Source: Phycisphaeraceae bacterium (lineage in GTDB: Bacteria > Planctomycetota > Phycisphaerae > Phycisphaerales > Phycisphaeraceae). Taken from it: a stretch of 64,000 nt of DNA. The notes under the pieces were generated by a model, which saw nothing but the letters and a program-made list of their open reading frames with translations, ran no database searches and had not been told where the DNA came from. The DNA lies in contig JADZCR010000017.1 of NCBI GenBank assembly GCA_020851465.1, forward strand, positions 1 to 64,000, in the 5' to 3' direction. How positions within the stretch are numbered: position 1 is the first letter of the stretch; every line of letters begins with the position of its first letter. Shown here piece after piece: positions 44,087 through 52,840 of the stretch. A program made the translations under genes and the position numbers.

Positions 44087-44783
44087 GTTCGATCTCCCAA
44101 TGTTCGACGGATGTTTGTCGTGCGGCTGAGTACTGCAAACCAGTCGGGGCCGCTACGCGGGCTAGTTGTACCGCGGCTGGGGATGACGAGGCAGCTACTT
44201 CGTGGAGAGAAGCATGTCGCGGCCGACTGCTTCGATCGGCCGAATCCATCGTGACTCGCCGGAAAGGAATCGGCTGGAAGCTCGAGAGCGTCATGGGTGC
44301 GGCAGCACGATGAGTCTGGTGTGGCTGAGTTGATTTTTCGGTTGAAGATTTCGACGGAGAAGTCAGTAGCCGCGAAAATTCGCGGAGCGAACGCTGCTGA
44401 GCGGCAAGCCAGGCCTCGATCGAAGCCAGAACTGACGCTAAAGCTTCTCGGCTGGTAACACATGCTGCCTGCTGGTGGGCTGACCGTACATTTGGTTGGT
44501 AAATGCCGGGAGCGGTAGAGGACTTTACGGAGTTGTGCTCGAAGACGTCCGCACCGCGCGTCACCGAGACGCGGTTGTCGGCTTGCAACGTCCGAGAATC
44601 GGATGAACCCTCCCGTGGCTTGCGTCTGGGCATCCGGCTGTACCCCGCAAATGAACCCGCAGTTTCGGTATCCGATTGCTGCTCCATGGACTGTCCAACG
44701 CTGCGGAGCAGGTCGTGCCCCTTCACATCGAAGCGAGTTACGAAGTCTCCGCCAGGTCCGATCATGACAAGTGGGATGGCCAT
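43887..44783 (-). CDS. Uncertain reading frame upstream of and overlapping lexA
   Basis: A 298-codon frame reads into the first 200 bases of lexA in another frame. Its first 130 residues look protein-like (AIPLVMIGPGGDFVTRFDVK, EALASVLASIEAWLAAQQ); the last 70, inside lexA, are probably read-through. GGAG lies 11 bases before the ATG. All three minus frames are largely open here, so the evidence is weak, and a shorter or frameshifted product is possible. If real, it would be the first gene of a lexA operon behind the promoter at 44916-44944. Confidence 0.35.
   Translation of the reverse strand: MAIPLVMIGPGGDFVTRFDVKGHDLLRSVGQSMEQQSDTETAGSFAGYSRMPRRKPREGSSDSRTLQADNRVSVTRGADVFEHNSVKSSTAPGIYQPNVRSAHQQAACVTSREALASVLASIEAWLAAQQRSLREFSRLLTSPSKSSTEKSTQPHQTHRAAAPMTLSSFQPIPFRRVTMDSADRSSRPRHASLHEVAASSSPAAVQLARVAAPTGLQYSAARQTSVEHWEIEHEPHTQTAPHPHSDPRSAYSSRLFTDYAGVGGRIEGQQGHHLRARRSTDQKRRALAEAQQSSLFGA
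44085..44107 (-). promoter_or_regulatory. Direct repeat at the lexA start, possible operator
   Basis: ATGTTCGA occurs at 44085-44092 and again at 44100-44107, a period of 15 bases. GTTC/GAAC half-sites are used by LexA proteins of several phyla, as palindromes or direct repeats. The pair covers the lexA ribosome-binding site and start codon, where binding could give autoregulation. The spacing differs from the GTTC-N7-GTTC of alphaproteobacteria. Confidence 0.4.
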
Positions 44784-44906
44784 GGTCTTGTCGTCTCCAT
44801 TGGGGGCTGCGGTTGGCCATGCCCCAACATCTTGGGGATGGCATCCGTGTGTCCGCTCTTGATTCGACGTTCACCATGGCTTCACTTGAAAACTTAAGCA
44901 GTATTT

Positions 44907-44944
44907 GTTTGGTAAAAGGTAGGCTACAAAACACCAAACGTCAA
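44907..44944 (-). promoter_or_regulatory. Promoter with 33-bp dyad upstream of lexA region
   Basis: On the minus strand TTGACG (44939-44944), a 17-base spacer and TACCTT (44916-44921) form a promoter. It is covered by a dyad centred on base 44923: GTTTGGT (44907-44913) and ACCAAAC (44933-44939) outside, GTAG (44919-44922) and CTAC (44924-44927) inside, all exactly symmetric. A repressor bound there would block polymerase. It faces lexA. Apart from this and the terminator at 45086, nothing else is seen in 44784-45142. Confidence 0.55.
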
Positions 44945-45085
44945 GAGAAATGATGAAATATCTTTGTTTCGCATGATTTATGGGGAAAACCAGTGGGAAA
45001 CACGAATTGAACGGTACGGTTTTATCGGGCGAAGATTTGAGTCAAAGTTTTGATGTGGTTGTTGATTTGTACGTTTAAGGCGCAC

Positions 45086-45115
45086 AAAAAAGGCTGGGCT
45101 TTTGACAGCCCAGCC
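45086..45115 (-). terminator. Intrinsic terminator
   Basis: GGCTGGGCT and AGCCCAGCC (45092-45115) form a perfect 9-bp stem with a 6-base loop, followed on the minus strand by six T. It lies 28 bases past the stop of the coiled-coil protein gene (45143-45970) and should end its transcript. Confidence 0.9.
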
Positions 45116-45142
45116 GTGTGTTTGCGAACTCTTTTCGGCTAA

Positions 45143-45970
45143 CTACTCTGACTTTTCTTTTTCGCTGTTTTTGGCGGCTTTCTCTGCAGCTTTCTCTGCA
45201 GCCTTAGCTTCTTTTTTAGTTTGTACGACTTCCTGTTTGATTTCAGTCTTGGCTGTCTTTGGTGCGGCATGTGCCGCTGCGCGTTTCGCGGCCGCAATTT
45301 CTGCTTCTTTTTTCAGTAATTCGCGCTGTTCAGCGGTCAGCACATCAGATTCGATCGATGCTCGGATACCTTTTTTAATCTCTTCCTGTTGCTTGGCGTC
45401 AGCTGCATTGAACTGGGCACCGGCTTCCAAGCACTTCTTTTTGATCTCATCCTTTTGTGCATCGGTGAGTTTGGCAGCATTAAAAGTTCGGGTCATTCCC
45501 GAATAAATACCCAAGCCAGCCCACTTGGCCTTCTGCTCAGGTGTCAGGATCGCCTCGATTTTATCCTTATAGTCCTTGTCGAGGCTGGCCCGCTGTTGCT
45601 TCAGAATACTCAGCTCTTTCTGCTTGGCGGCGCGTTCCGCCTTATCGGTTGTTTCCGCGATGGATTTCTCGATCTCCGTTTTGCGCGAGGCATGCTTGGT
45701 GTCAAACTCAGCTATTGCGGCCTTCTTCTCATCAATCAGCGATTCAAGCTTTGCTAACTGTTCTGGAGTCATGTCAGCTGCGATCTGCGCGTAGCCGCCA
45801 TAATTTTTGATGTTCTTACGGGTGGTCTTGCCGTCGGGTTTCGTGGTCGGTTTTTCTTCAACCGCTTTTGTCTTTGTGGTTGTTGATTTTGCGCCTTCCT
45901 TGGCGAAAACAGCTCCGGTCAGCGGCAAAGCAAACAGGACGGCAACCGCAATCGGGATCAATCGTTTCAT
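45143..45970 (-). CDS. Exported helical protein with LTPEQ motifs
   Basis: 275 residues. The signal peptide is MKRLIPIAVAVLFALPLTGAVFA. The mature protein is Lys/Ala/Glu-rich and almost all helical, with motifs MTPEQLAKLE (about 70), LTPEQKAKW (about 147), LTDAQKDEIKK and LTAEQRELLKK. Such LTxxQ elements are found in Spy/CpxP-like periplasmic chaperones, but the length and low complexity make that a loose comparison. The Lys/Ala-rich tail could bind polyanions. GGAG precedes the ATG at 45970, and a strong terminator follows. Confidence 0.75.
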   Translation of the reverse strand: MKRLIPIAVAVLFALPLTGAVFAKEGAKSTTTKTKAVEEKPTTKPDGKTTRKNIKNYGGYAQIAADMTPEQLAKLESLIDEKKAAIAEFDTKHASRKTEIEKSIAETTDKAERAAKQKELSILKQQRASLDKDYKDKIEAILTPEQKAKWAGLGIYSGMTRTFNAAKLTDAQKDEIKKKCLEAGAQFNAADAKQQEEIKKGIRASIESDVLTAEQRELLKKEAEIAAAKRAAAHAAPKTAKTEIKQEVVQTKKEAKAAEKAAEKAAKNSEKEKSE

Positions 45971-46107
45971 GACAAGCTCCAAAAAAATTTTATAAAGGTA
46001 AATCTAACGCTCACCTATGTTGACAACAGCATAGCAGCCGGGGGTCAGGCAACTCCACTGCATGTCAGTCCGCGCAGAGAAATCCAGTTGCTTGGAAGTT
46101 TATAAAG

Positions 46108-46638
46108 TCAGCTCAGAGGTAGTGATGCGCCGTCATTGCCCCATTCATTCTTGTCTTTGCGAAAACGATGTTGGGGATCGACCTCGATTTCCTCTTCGCC
46201 GTGAGCATTCGTAATCAGCTTGACGGCACAACGCTCAAGGGGGCGGTCAGCCTTGCCTTCAATACGGTTGCCTTCCCCATCAAAAATGCTGCCGTGGCAG
46301 GGGCAGACGAACTGCTTTTTTTCTTCTTCATAATTCGTCGCACAGTTACGGTGTGGACACATTGCACTCAAGGCGACAAGCGTTTTGCCATCGCTGATGA
46401 TGAAGACCCCTTTATCGTCGTGATATTTCAAAGATACGACAGCCTGTTTGTAATCGCTCTTGCTGCCGATAGTGAAGGGTTCAGTGGCGAGTTTGATTTT
46501 CTTTTTGTTGGCATCAGCGGAAGACGTGGTTTCAGCACCTGTTGATGTAACAGGATCCGCGTGGCTGTCGCAGCCGAGAACAGTCAATGCGACCGCAACA
46601 CTGGACAGAGCGGTAAACTCGCGGCGAGTCAGTGGCAT
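46108..46638 (-). CDS. Rieske [2Fe-2S] protein, Tat/lipoprotein signal
   Basis: 176 residues. LTRREFTALSS is a twin-arginine motif, and LTVLGC ends in a lipobox Cys at 23, so the protein is probably exported folded and lipid-anchored. The cluster motifs are CPHRNC (Cys94, His96) and CPCHGS (Cys112, His115); Cys99 and Cys114 can form the disulfide seen in bc1/b6f-type Rieske proteins. No cytochrome b gene is adjacent, so it may serve an alternative complex or a stand-alone electron-transfer role. GAGG lies before the ATG at 46638. Confidence 0.88.
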   Translation of the reverse strand: MPLTRREFTALSSVAVALTVLGCDSHADPVTSTGAETTSSADANKKKIKLATEPFTIGSKSDYKQAVVSLKYHDDKGVFIISDGKTLVALSAMCPHRNCATNYEEEKKQFVCPCHGSIFDGEGNRIEGKADRPLERCAVKLITNAHGEEEIEVDPQHRFRKDKNEWGNDGASLPLS

Positions 46639-46768
46639 AAAGGGCCTCATGAAAAAATCAGGATTCCATGGAACTCCGTAACAGGCGACAGCGGGATCAA
46701 TGCTGAGCAGGGGGGCTTAGCGTGATTATCAGCCAGGAAAGATTCAAACACGCCCGTTGATACATCCG

Positions 46769-48136
46769 TCATCCTATGCCGGGCATTGCATGAATGGCTT
46801 GCTCGTAAACACCGACACATTTTTCCGCAGCACCTTCCCATGTCAGGCGGCGGACCTCCATATCCGCGTGTTCGCGCAGGGTGCTGGAGAGCGGCGGGTG
46901 GCGTAGTACAGCGAGGATCTTATTGGCGATTTCATGCGTGTCCCAGAAATCTACCTTCAATGCGTGGGTGAGTACTTCAGAAACGCCGCTGGTCTTGGAG
47001 ATAATCACAGGTACATCATGGCTGATCGCTTCGAGCGGCGCGATGCCGAATGGTTCACTGACGCTGGGCATGACGTAAACGTCTGCCATCTTAAAGATCT
47101 TCTCGACATCACGACCTCGGAGGAATCCGGTGAAGAGTACCTTGTGGCCGATACCCTGAGCTGCGGCGAGTTCAATGATGTCGCGGATTTTGTCACCGGT
47201 GCCCGCCATCACAAATTTCACCTTGTCGTACTTCTCCAGCACTTTTTTGGCGGCATTGACAAAATACTCCGGCCCCTTCTGCATGGTGATTCGACCCAGG
47301 AAAAGAACGATTTTGTCACCGCGTTTGATATTTGTCCGCGAGTGTGCATCCGGTTCAGCGGGAGGGCCATTCTCAATACCGTTGTAGATCACACGAATTT
47401 TGTCGGCATCAATTCCGTAGCGATGCTCAATGATTTTCTTGGTCATGTGACTGACCGCGATAACGCGCGTCGCCGCACGCATCCCTCGCCGTTCGATCTC
47501 ATATACCTGCTGGTGCATGTGGTCCCCAGAACGGTCGTATTCAGTTGAGTGAACATGGACAACCAGAGGCTTACCTGAATAGGCGGCTACAGCCAGACCA
47601 GCGGGGAAAGTCATCCAGTCATGGGCGTGGATGACATCGAAATCCTCACCATGCGCCAGAGCTACGCAAAGATGTGCGTATCGCTGAGCTTCCGTGAGCA
47701 GGTCACCCTCGTAGGCGATACCTGCACCCGGTGCGTGAAAAGAACCCGGCCCTTCGAGGATACCCAGCGGTTGATTTTCATCGTCGCTGATGATGGACTG
47801 CCCATGCAGTTTTCCCCCCGCAGATTGATAGGGGCTGCCCAGTCGAGAAGGGACCGCCTTGAAGGTGACGTTGATAAAAGGGTTATCCACTGGGGGATAG
47901 TCGAGGCGGTACGTGCTGGCGACACTACCCGGAGAGCGATCACCCGTCGCGGCATGGATTGCCTGAGGTGAAAGCAGCCGCACATGCATGGCATAGTCGG
48001 AGCCGATCGGCTTGGGCAGGACAAAAATAACTTCCACTTGCTGCCTGCTGAGAGCTTTGGTCAAGCCGTAACAGGCTGTACCCAGCCCGCCGCTGATAAA
48101 GGGCGGAAACTCCCAGCCGAGCATAAAGACGCGCAT
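46769..48136 (-). CDS. Glycogen-synthase-like glycosyltransferase (GT4/GT5 type)
   Basis: 455 residues with a GT-B fold. The N-terminus VFMLGWEFPPFISGGLGTACYGL has the glycine loop of glycogen/starch synthases. FDVIHAHDWMTFPAGLAVA is a classic segment, as are IYNGIENGPP, VLFLGRITMQKGPEYFV and the EX7E-type stretch SEPFGIAPLEAISHDVPVI. It probably transfers glucose from ADP- or UDP-glucose, either to glycogen or to a cell-surface polymer. It stands alone on the minus strand. Confidence 0.85.
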   Translation of the reverse strand: MRVFMLGWEFPPFISGGLGTACYGLTKALSRQQVEVIFVLPKPIGSDYAMHVRLLSPQAIHAATGDRSPGSVASTYRLDYPPVDNPFINVTFKAVPSRLGSPYQSAGGKLHGQSIISDDENQPLGILEGPGSFHAPGAGIAYEGDLLTEAQRYAHLCVALAHGEDFDVIHAHDWMTFPAGLAVAAYSGKPLVVHVHSTEYDRSGDHMHQQVYEIERRGMRAATRVIAVSHMTKKIIEHRYGIDADKIRVIYNGIENGPPAEPDAHSRTNIKRGDKIVLFLGRITMQKGPEYFVNAAKKVLEKYDKVKFVMAGTGDKIRDIIELAAAQGIGHKVLFTGFLRGRDVEKIFKMADVYVMPSVSEPFGIAPLEAISHDVPVIISKTSGVSEVLTHALKVDFWDTHEIANKILAVLRHPPLSSTLREHADMEVRRLTWEGAAEKCVGVYEQAIHAMPGIG

Positions 48137-48390
48137 GACCCGCTCACCTTCGGCGGAACTCTAAAAACTCTAAAGCCTGACCGCGCAATCGACGTCCGCG
48201 CGTCGTGCCTTTCTCCGTTCCGTCTTACGCAGCCCCCTGATTTGCAACTCTGGCTTCGTTACATCACTTCTCTTGTCGCATGATATCGGCGCAGCGCAGT
48301 AAGGGTCAATATTACGAAACAAAGAAGATGATGTTCACCATTGAACAAGGACGAAGGAAAGATTTATCAATTTTCTTTCGAGGTAACCCT

Positions 48391-48873
48391 TCACTTCGTA
48401 CGCTGTTGGTGCGGAACCATGTTTCCGAGCTGGCGGAAAAGGGCTTCGTAGCCCAGCAGAACCTTGGTTACGCGGTTGGCCATCGGCTCGCTGTCGAGTT
48501 TTTCACCCTTATGAAGAAAAACGGGTGAGCGGAAAACAAAGTTCTTTTCCTCATCGCGGAAATGTTCGACCGGCAGGCGGGCCTCAAAGCCTTGATCGTA
48601 TAGCTCCTCTTCAAGCAGTTCCTCGACCTTATCACCACGGTTGAGAAGGTCCGCTTCAATCGATTCACTCAGCCAGCGGTCGGGGGTGTATAGGCCGACC
48701 CAGACCAAATCATGATTTTCGGCAACGGTGACACGATAGCAGGCTTCGATTTCGAGCCTCTTAACTCGACAGGAGAGGTAAGAATCGTTTCGCCGAACCT
48801 TGTCAAAGACTTTGGGTTCGCGAGCGCGGTCGCCGACTTCTTCGTACAGAGCCTGACATTCATCGCAAATCAT
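48391..48873 (-). CDS. Conserved-looking hypothetical protein with CxxC
   Basis: 160 residues, soluble. It begins MICDECQALYEEVGDRA, where CxxC could bind a metal or be redox active. The middle has VGLYTPDRWLSESIEADLLN, and the second half is acidic and then basic. No signal peptide or membrane segment is seen. I do not recognise the family. The next gene in the same direction is 68 bases upstream (a SpoU methyltransferase). Confidence 0.6.
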   Translation of the reverse strand: MICDECQALYEEVGDRAREPKVFDKVRRNDSYLSCRVKRLEIEACYRVTVAENHDLVWVGLYTPDRWLSESIEADLLNRGDKVEELLEEELYDQGFEARLPVEHFRDEEKNFVFRSPVFLHKGEKLDSEPMANRVTKVLLGYEALFRQLGNMVPHQQRTK

Positions 48874-48941
48874 GACGTGGAAACCTGCCGTGTTATCTGA
48901 ATAGTGGACAATTATATCGTGAATGGATGGATACGGAACAG

Positions 48942-49805
48942 CTAATCACTTTTTGACGACCTTTGCCGCAAGGCCTCGAAAAGCAGGATCCCCGCGGTGA
49001 CGGATGCATTGAGTGAGTCCACGATCGAGCTTTGCATCGGCACGCCGATAGTGTCGCCGCCGGAAGGGGCTGCCGCATCGATCCAGCTCTTGGGTAACCC
49101 TCGGTCTTCCGCTCCGATGACCAGTGCTACCCGGTCAGTGAGATCAGCCTGTGTGTAAGGCAGTTTGGCGCCGACCGCTGCAGCGAAAATTTTTACTTTT
49201 TCTCTACGCAATGCTTTGATCACCTCGTTACTGGTTCCGCCGACGACAGGCAGTGAAAAGACAGCCCCTGTAGAGGAGCGGATGGCGTTGGGATTGAAAG
49301 AATCCACCACGCCATCAGCAACGAGCAGCCCTGCACAGCCGGCAGCCTCAGCACTGCGTGCCATCGCGCCCAGATTGCCCGGCTTTTCCACGCCGACCGC
49401 CACGAGCCACAGGAGGCGGCGTGAAGCACCAAGTCTTAAAGAACGCTCATCAGACCGCAGATTAGGAAAGTCACTGAGCTTCCATGCTGGTTGTTTGAAA
49501 ACAGCAAGGATCGGTTCGGGATTTTCGCAGTAGGCCATCTTGCGCAGGAGCGGTTCCGTGATGTTCCAAAGATTTGCACCATGTGTTACCGCTTGCTGTG
49601 CCAGGGATGTGACTTGGGATGATGCGATCGCGGAAGCCAGATAAATTTCGTGTGGTTGCAGCCCCGCCGCCAATGCCCGTGATATTTCTCGTTCGCCTTC
49701 CGCGATGAAGAGTCCGGTTTTCTTCCGCTGGCGATGTTCGCGCAGCCGTACCACTGCCTTCACGCGCGGGTTATCGAGGCTCGTCAGCGGATCTCGGGTC
49801 GGCAT
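48942..49805 (-). CDS. TrmH/SpoU-family RNA 2'-O-methyltransferase
   Basis: 287 residues. An N-terminal substrate-binding domain (LTSLDNPRVKAVVRLREHRQ, LFIAEGEREISRAL) precedes a SPOUT methyltransferase with PGNLGAMARSAEAAG (motif 1), LVIGAEDRGLPKSW (motif 2) and VPMQSSIVDSLNASVTAGILL (motif 3). It methylates a ribose in rRNA or tRNA, most likely 23S rRNA as RlmB-type enzymes do. The exact site cannot be predicted. Confidence 0.9.
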   Translation of the reverse strand: MPTRDPLTSLDNPRVKAVVRLREHRQRKKTGLFIAEGEREISRALAAGLQPHEIYLASAIASSQVTSLAQQAVTHGANLWNITEPLLRKMAYCENPEPILAVFKQPAWKLSDFPNLRSDERSLRLGASRRLLWLVAVGVEKPGNLGAMARSAEAAGCAGLLVADGVVDSFNPNAIRSSTGAVFSLPVVGGTSNEVIKALRREKVKIFAAAVGAKLPYTQADLTDRVALVIGAEDRGLPKSWIDAAAPSGGDTIGVPMQSSIVDSLNASVTAGILLFEALRQRSSKSD

Positions 49806-49866
49806 GTAAACATCGTAACGATTGATTCAAACATGTATGGTTTCTCACGCCGCGTTAGTGGAGACT

Positions 49867-52272
49867 TCACCACACAAATCGCTGTGCTTTCCACGCCTCC
49901 CAGGTATTTCCATCCAGCAGGCTCTTAACCTGTTCAATTTTCGCAGCCGTGATCTCTGCGAGCGATTTTGCGCACATATCAAGACGCCAACTGATATCCC
50001 ATTCGGCGTACTTCTTTACGAGAGCAAGGTCTTTTCGCGCGATTCGAGTTTCTACTCGCATCAGTTCTTCCATTCGTGCGATCCGGCTTTTATTGACTTC
50101 CCGTAAACCGTAGCGAGATGTGGGGCGGGAACCGTCCGCGATGACCTCATTGCGCAAGCGCAGCCACTCCTCGACATTACCTGCCGAGGTCCAGACATAT
50201 TCCAGATGTTCCGCCAGATCGGCGAGTCGGCCGACGTTTTCTTTGTGTGGCGGGCGAGTTTTGCGATACGCCTGTCGCAGCAGCGAGACACCGGGTTTCC
50301 AGAGCTTGACGAGATTACGGAACTCCTCCACCGCTACATCCATCCCGGTGAGTTGACCTTCCTTCACAACAGCCGTGTAGTACGGCTGCACGAAAAAAAG
50401 CGGCTGCGGTTCGACCAGGCTGCGTGAGTCTTCGTGCAGTTCTCCTTCACACATCCAGTAGTAGATGCCAAAAAACGCACGATCGAGATCGCTCAGATCA
50501 TTTGGATCCAATGGCAGCGGGCTTCCTGTTCCGATGAAGTTCGCCCCTTTGTAATACGCAAGGCCGGGATGATGGCTGAATGCACGGCCGAACATGATCG
50601 ACGCGCGGATGACCGATGGCCCAGCCGGGCCGTACTCACGTCGGCAGATTCCCTGAAGTGCGACGATTGGCTCAGCGTATTTGGTTCCCTTGCCCCATTG
50701 TGCCCAGTAACCGATTTCCTCACTGGGCGAGCCCCAGGTTGAACCGCCGCTGAGCCATTGCGTGTGCATGAACGCAGGATTCAGCGACATCGCATCTTTC
50801 CACTGTCGCGCCTGCCGCTCAAAGAGTGGTAAAAATGGAAGGCCGGTTGTCTCCCAAGTCACGTTGGTTTCGGTTTTCAGACCAAACCCTATCCCGCGTT
50901 TTTTACAGATTTCCCTTTGCGATTTAGCACGATCGCTTACGGGTACGTCATCCATCGAGTAGTCCCAGAGGTACTTGTAATAGCCCGCTGGTTTGAGGAC
51001 GAATTGGTCTTTCTCGATCTCGGTCTGAAACCAGACAGCATCGGGATCGAGCAGTTCGATCATCGATCGCTGATCGCGCTGATTACTCCAAAGTGAGGAG
51101 GCGCTATACGGCCAACCGATGAGCCGGGCGTGGGGGTTGGCTTTACGGATGGCACGTGCGGTCAGATTGAGCAGGTGAGCTGCGGATTCGTGAGAGTTAG
51201 CGGAGTTACACCGTGGACAGTCGGGTATCTCATCCGAGCGCATGTGGCAATGGTAAAAGCCTTCGCCGCCATTGATCGCCATCACTCCGCCGAGTTCAGG
51301 AATGTCGCGGCAAAGCCCGGCCCAGGCGTTGGCGAGAAATTCACCGGTGGGGGGATCGTTCCAGCAGAGCACTCGGAATGTACGGTTGAATTGCGCTGCG
51401 CCGCGGGCCTCCGCGCGACCTCCGCATGCCGGGTCGAAAACCGCAGCATTGAGCGCAAGCTTGGGGTTGTAACCCATGAGAAAAAACTGCACACCGTATT
51501 TCGCACCCTGCCGACATAATTTTGCCAGTCGATCCCGTCGCGCCTGTGCTTCAGGATGCGCAAGGCTCGCGTACGGAGCCGGGGCATCCTGAGGCCGCAG
51601 ATAGTCAGTCAGGTGGGTCATGATCGGCAGTGCGTTGACGCCATACCGCGATAATTCAAGGAAATTCGTGTCGTTTTCGCGACCATCGATCCATGCGGGA
51701 CTGGTGGAAAAGCCGCCGGGTAAATCCGCGGAGAGACGGACTGAAAAGCGAGGTCGAATGTCGAACTTTCCACGCGGAGTGAACGGCGCGCCACGGAGCC
51801 GCCAGAGGTTTGAGAGGTAAAGAGATCCGCGCAGCAGGCCGGTCTGACTACCTGAGGAGACGACGATACCTTCACGGGAAGCGTCGAGGACAAAACCTGC
51901 CTCAGCCGGGTGCGCATCGCGTTTCGCACTTTTGAGGTCAAGTTCGAAGCGTACCGAAGGCTGGCTGAATCGGCTGGTGCTTGTGGAAGTGGTATCCGCG
52001 AATCGAATCTGTGGATCGGTTACCGTCAGATCAAAACATTGCTGAAGACAGGAAACCAGATCGCGCACGCCGATGGCTGCGGGGCCGTCATCATCAACTC
52101 CTTCAGGTTTGCAAACCTCCAGAGCTGGCGTGAGTTCAACTTCATCATCATCCGGCTGGGCTTTCTCCCAATTGATGCTATGGGACGGCGGCATGGAAAC
52201 CTGCGCCCACAGCGGCAGGGCGCGGACTTCCCTGATGCGTTGAGAAAAATGGTCTTCGAAGGACTGTGACAT
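49867..52272 (-). CDS. Large glycoside-hydrolase-like protein (TIM-barrel type)
   Basis: 801 residues, no signal peptide. The segment DASREGIVVSSGSQTGLLRG and the following LRGAPFTPRGKFDIRPRFSVRL resemble the small alpha/beta domain and linker that precede the barrel in GH20/GH67/GH84-type enzymes. The barrel region has INGGEGFYHCHMRSDEIPDC, with possible catalytic acids and four Cys, and then TETNVTWETTGLPFLP. The C-terminal 200 residues are helical. The substrate is not predictable. GGAGGA precedes the ATG. Confidence 0.65.
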   Translation of the reverse strand: MSQSFEDHFSQRIREVRALPLWAQVSMPPSHSINWEKAQPDDDEVELTPALEVCKPEGVDDDGPAAIGVRDLVSCLQQCFDLTVTDPQIRFADTTSTSTSRFSQPSVRFELDLKSAKRDAHPAEAGFVLDASREGIVVSSGSQTGLLRGSLYLSNLWRLRGAPFTPRGKFDIRPRFSVRLSADLPGGFSTSPAWIDGRENDTNFLELSRYGVNALPIMTHLTDYLRPQDAPAPYASLAHPEAQARRDRLAKLCRQGAKYGVQFFLMGYNPKLALNAAVFDPACGGRAEARGAAQFNRTFRVLCWNDPPTGEFLANAWAGLCRDIPELGGVMAINGGEGFYHCHMRSDEIPDCPRCNSANSHESAAHLLNLTARAIRKANPHARLIGWPYSASSLWSNQRDQRSMIELLDPDAVWFQTEIEKDQFVLKPAGYYKYLWDYSMDDVPVSDRAKSQREICKKRGIGFGLKTETNVTWETTGLPFLPLFERQARQWKDAMSLNPAFMHTQWLSGGSTWGSPSEEIGYWAQWGKGTKYAEPIVALQGICRREYGPAGPSVIRASIMFGRAFSHHPGLAYYKGANFIGTGSPLPLDPNDLSDLDRAFFGIYYWMCEGELHEDSRSLVEPQPLFFVQPYYTAVVKEGQLTGMDVAVEEFRNLVKLWKPGVSLLRQAYRKTRPPHKENVGRLADLAEHLEYVWTSAGNVEEWLRLRNEVIADGSRPTSRYGLREVNKSRIARMEELMRVETRIARKDLALVKKYAEWDISWRLDMCAKSLAEITAAKIEQVKSLLDGNTWEAWKAQRFVW

Positions 52273-52389
52273 AAATCCTCCACCAATCAGTGCGGGTTTA
52301 TCCTAACCTTTGGCAATCGCAACATACCGTATCCAGTCGAAACAGAATAAACTTTCCGCGCCGTTTAAGGCTTCCTTCCGCAAGAGAAA

Positions 52390-52839
52390 ATGATCATGCG
52401 ATATCTGGCGATCGATCATGGCGAAAAACGTACCGGTATGGCGGTCGGCAGCGATACGACAGGTATTGTCTCGCCGATCGGTGTCATCGTCACAACCAGC
52501 GACAGCGAGCGGATGCGGCAGATCGCCTTGGCGATTGCGGAGCATGTCATAGATGAAATTGTCTTGGGGTTGCCGCTCAACATGGATGGCAGCGAGGGAT
52601 CGGCCGCTCAGCGAGTCAAGGGGCTTAAGGGGTTCATCGAACAGCGGCACGGCATCCCTGTACGGCTGATGGATGAGCGGCTGACCACTTTCGCTGCAGA
52701 TGAGCAAATGGCTGGAAAGAAGCTGACTCGCGGACGAAAAAAAGAACTGCGGGACGCACTGGCGGCGGCGGCGATCCTGAGGGATTTTCTGGAGCTACGG
52801 GAAAAATCCAACCCAACAAACCCAACCGATCCCAAGTGA
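52390..52839 (+). CDS. ruvX: Putative pre-16S rRNA nuclease / Holliday junction resolvase YqgF
   Basis: 149 residues, RNase H fold. LAIDHGEKRTGMAVG holds the first Asp (9), VLGLPLNMDGSEG is the central strand and loop, VRLMDERLTTFAADE carries the Asp-Glu pair, and LRDALAAAAILRDFL the last Asp. YqgF proteins process the 5' end of 16S rRNA. A second ATG at 52396 is an equally possible start. The stop is two bases from that of the convergent MshEN gene. Confidence 0.9.
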   Translation: MIMRYLAIDHGEKRTGMAVGSDTTGIVSPIGVIVTTSDSERMRQIALAIAEHVIDEIVLGLPLNMDGSEGSAAQRVKGLKGFIEQRHGIPVRLMDERLTTFAADEQMAGKKLTRGRKKELRDALAAAAILRDFLELREKSNPTNPTDPK

Positions 52840-52840
52840 G

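Noticed and set aside
44083-44937. Alternative minus-strand frame upstream of lexA
   Set aside because: It starts with no usable ribosome-binding site, is rich in Arg, Cys and Trp as shadow frames are, and its start overlaps the promoter dyad; the frame at 43887-44783 is slightly better, though also uncertain.
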